Positions 63,382 to 64,000 of a stretch of DNA of 64,000 nucleotides are shown here, one piece after another. This DNA is from Saliniradius amylolyticus (GTDB lineage Bacteria > Pseudomonadota > Gammaproteobacteria > Enterobacterales > Alteromonadaceae). Below the pieces are notes generated by a model. That model was not told the DNA's origin and made no database searches. It saw only the letters and a program-made list of their open reading frames with translations. Each line of letters begins with the position of its first letter. Within the stretch, counting starts at the first letter, position 1. Position numbers and translations under genes: made by a program. The DNA is taken from positions 2,976,001-3,040,000 of the forward strand of contig NZ_CP029347.1 in the NCBI RefSeq assembly GCF_003143555.1. The letters are read 5' to 3'.

Positions 63382-64000
63382 ATGTCCTCTGGTTCTTTCC
63401 CCCCGACGCCTGCTAAGCTAGCCCTTTTATTCACACTGGCAATAATGTTCTCTCAGCCTCTGCAACAGCTTCAACAGGATCTCGCCGATAGCCGCGGCTA
63501 CTGGCAGTTTGTGCCCTTTGAACAGAACGCGTTTCCGTGGTGGGCCGATAATCCCGAACTGACTGAAGCCCTGAACGCCCTGAATGAATCCCAGCTTCAG
63601 GAGCTTAAAGCCAAGCCCCAAGAGGCTCAGGACACTCTGGCTCCATTGCTGCCGCCGCTGCCCGAACTCCCTGAGCATCTTCTCACCAAGCCCCGTCAGC
63701 CAAGTCAGGATTATCCGTTTTGGCTCAGTACCGGTGTTAAGGGCCGGAAATGGCAACAGGTTGTCGCCTTTTCACAGCAAGTCACCCCGGGTGGAAGTGA
63801 GTTTCTAGAGTGGTGCGCGGGCAAGGGTCACCTGGGTCGCCTTCTCGGCTGGCAACACCAGCGTCCGGTGCGATCGGTGGAATGGCAGGCCAGATTGTGT
63901 CAGTCAGGTCAGCAGCAGGCGCAACGGGATTCCATCGATCAGCACTTTATCCATTGTAATGTCTTAAAGGATAACACCGCTCCTTTTCTTACTCGAAAGA
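63382..64000 (+). CDS. SAM-dependent methyltransferase-like protein, 5' part
   Basis: The frame is open to the window end (206 codons). Around residue 135 it has EWCAGKGHLGRLLGW, a SAM-binding motif I (ExxxGxGxxG type), followed by an acidic motif II candidate (RSVEWQARL). This places it with the methyltransferase-32-like families; the substrate is unknown. The first ATG at 63382 overlaps a palindrome whose right arm provides AGGT. An ATG at 63445 (MFSQPLQQLQQDLADSRGYW in part) would also give a sensible protein. In many relatives prmA follows accC; this gene is not prmA. Confidence 0.75.
   Translation, partial: MSSGSFPPTPAKLALLFTLAIMFSQPLQQLQQDLADSRGYWQFVPFEQNAFPWWADNPELTEALNALNESQLQELKAKPQEAQDTLAPLLPPLPELPEHLLTKPRQPSQDYPFWLSTGVKGRKWQQVVAFSQQVTPGGSEFLEWCAGKGHLGRLLGWQHQRPVRSVEWQARLCQSGQQQAQRDSIDQHFIHCNVLKDNTAPFLTRK

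Overview
This 64 kb window is a chromosomal housekeeping segment of a Gram-negative gammaproteobacterium. The blocks ubiE-ubiJ-ubiB-tatABC-tatD, gppA-rhlB/trxA-rho, rsd/nudC-hemE, queG/nnr-tsaE-amiB-mutL-miaA-hfq-hflX-hflK-hflC-(yjeT)-purA, fxsA/cutA-dsbD and aroQ-accB-accC are classic gammaproteobacterial neighbourhoods. Ubiquinone synthesis, several diguanylate cyclases and chemoreceptors, a PsrA-like site before fadBA and many outer-membrane or periplasmic proteins suggest a free-living aquatic member of the Alteromonadales. The genus cannot be fixed from sequence reading alone. No rRNA or tRNA gene, CRISPR array, prophage or recognisable transposase was seen.

Layout. 1-2584: the 3' end of ilvN and a Cache-type chemoreceptor. 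2585-5283: a sparse region with a possible small gene, then a PhoD-like phosphatase behind a short leader ORF. 5525-7755: a chemoreceptor without a periplasmic sensor domain and a receiver-GGDEF protein. 7752-9288: a divergent iron unit, a PiuC-type dioxygenase and a secreted Glu-Gly-repeat protein around a convincing Fur box. 9331-13597: glutathione reductase, oligopeptidase A and a Tag-like glycosylase. 13690-16682: ubiquinone genes. 16769-23282: an outer-membrane protein on the minus strand, then a compact tatABC-orf-tatD-GGDEF-hemB run. 23279-28572: gppA, rhlB, trxA, rho and rsd. 28703-31898: nudC, a 1.3 kb non-coding region with a 264 bp inverted-repeat-bounded (MITE-like) element, and hemE. 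31895-45584: the long queG-to-purA block, with a PLP enzyme inserted before yjeT. 45682-52185: aldehyde dehydrogenase, a VOC protein, a two-domain M16 peptidase, a complementary bacterioferritin pair and an Hsp20. 52374-55691: fadBA. 55971-64000: slt, fxsA, cutA, dsbD, aroQ, accB, accC and the start of a methyltransferase.

No large undescribed system is evident. The best leads are the Fur-controlled PiuC/EGEG-protein pair, a family of imperfect palindromes after bfr and accC, the MITE-like element before hemE, a possible orphan small gene at 2951-3163, the leader ORF abutting the PhoD-like gene, and a Tag-like glycosylase without the expected zinc ligands. All assignments were read from the sequence and translations only; no database search was run.
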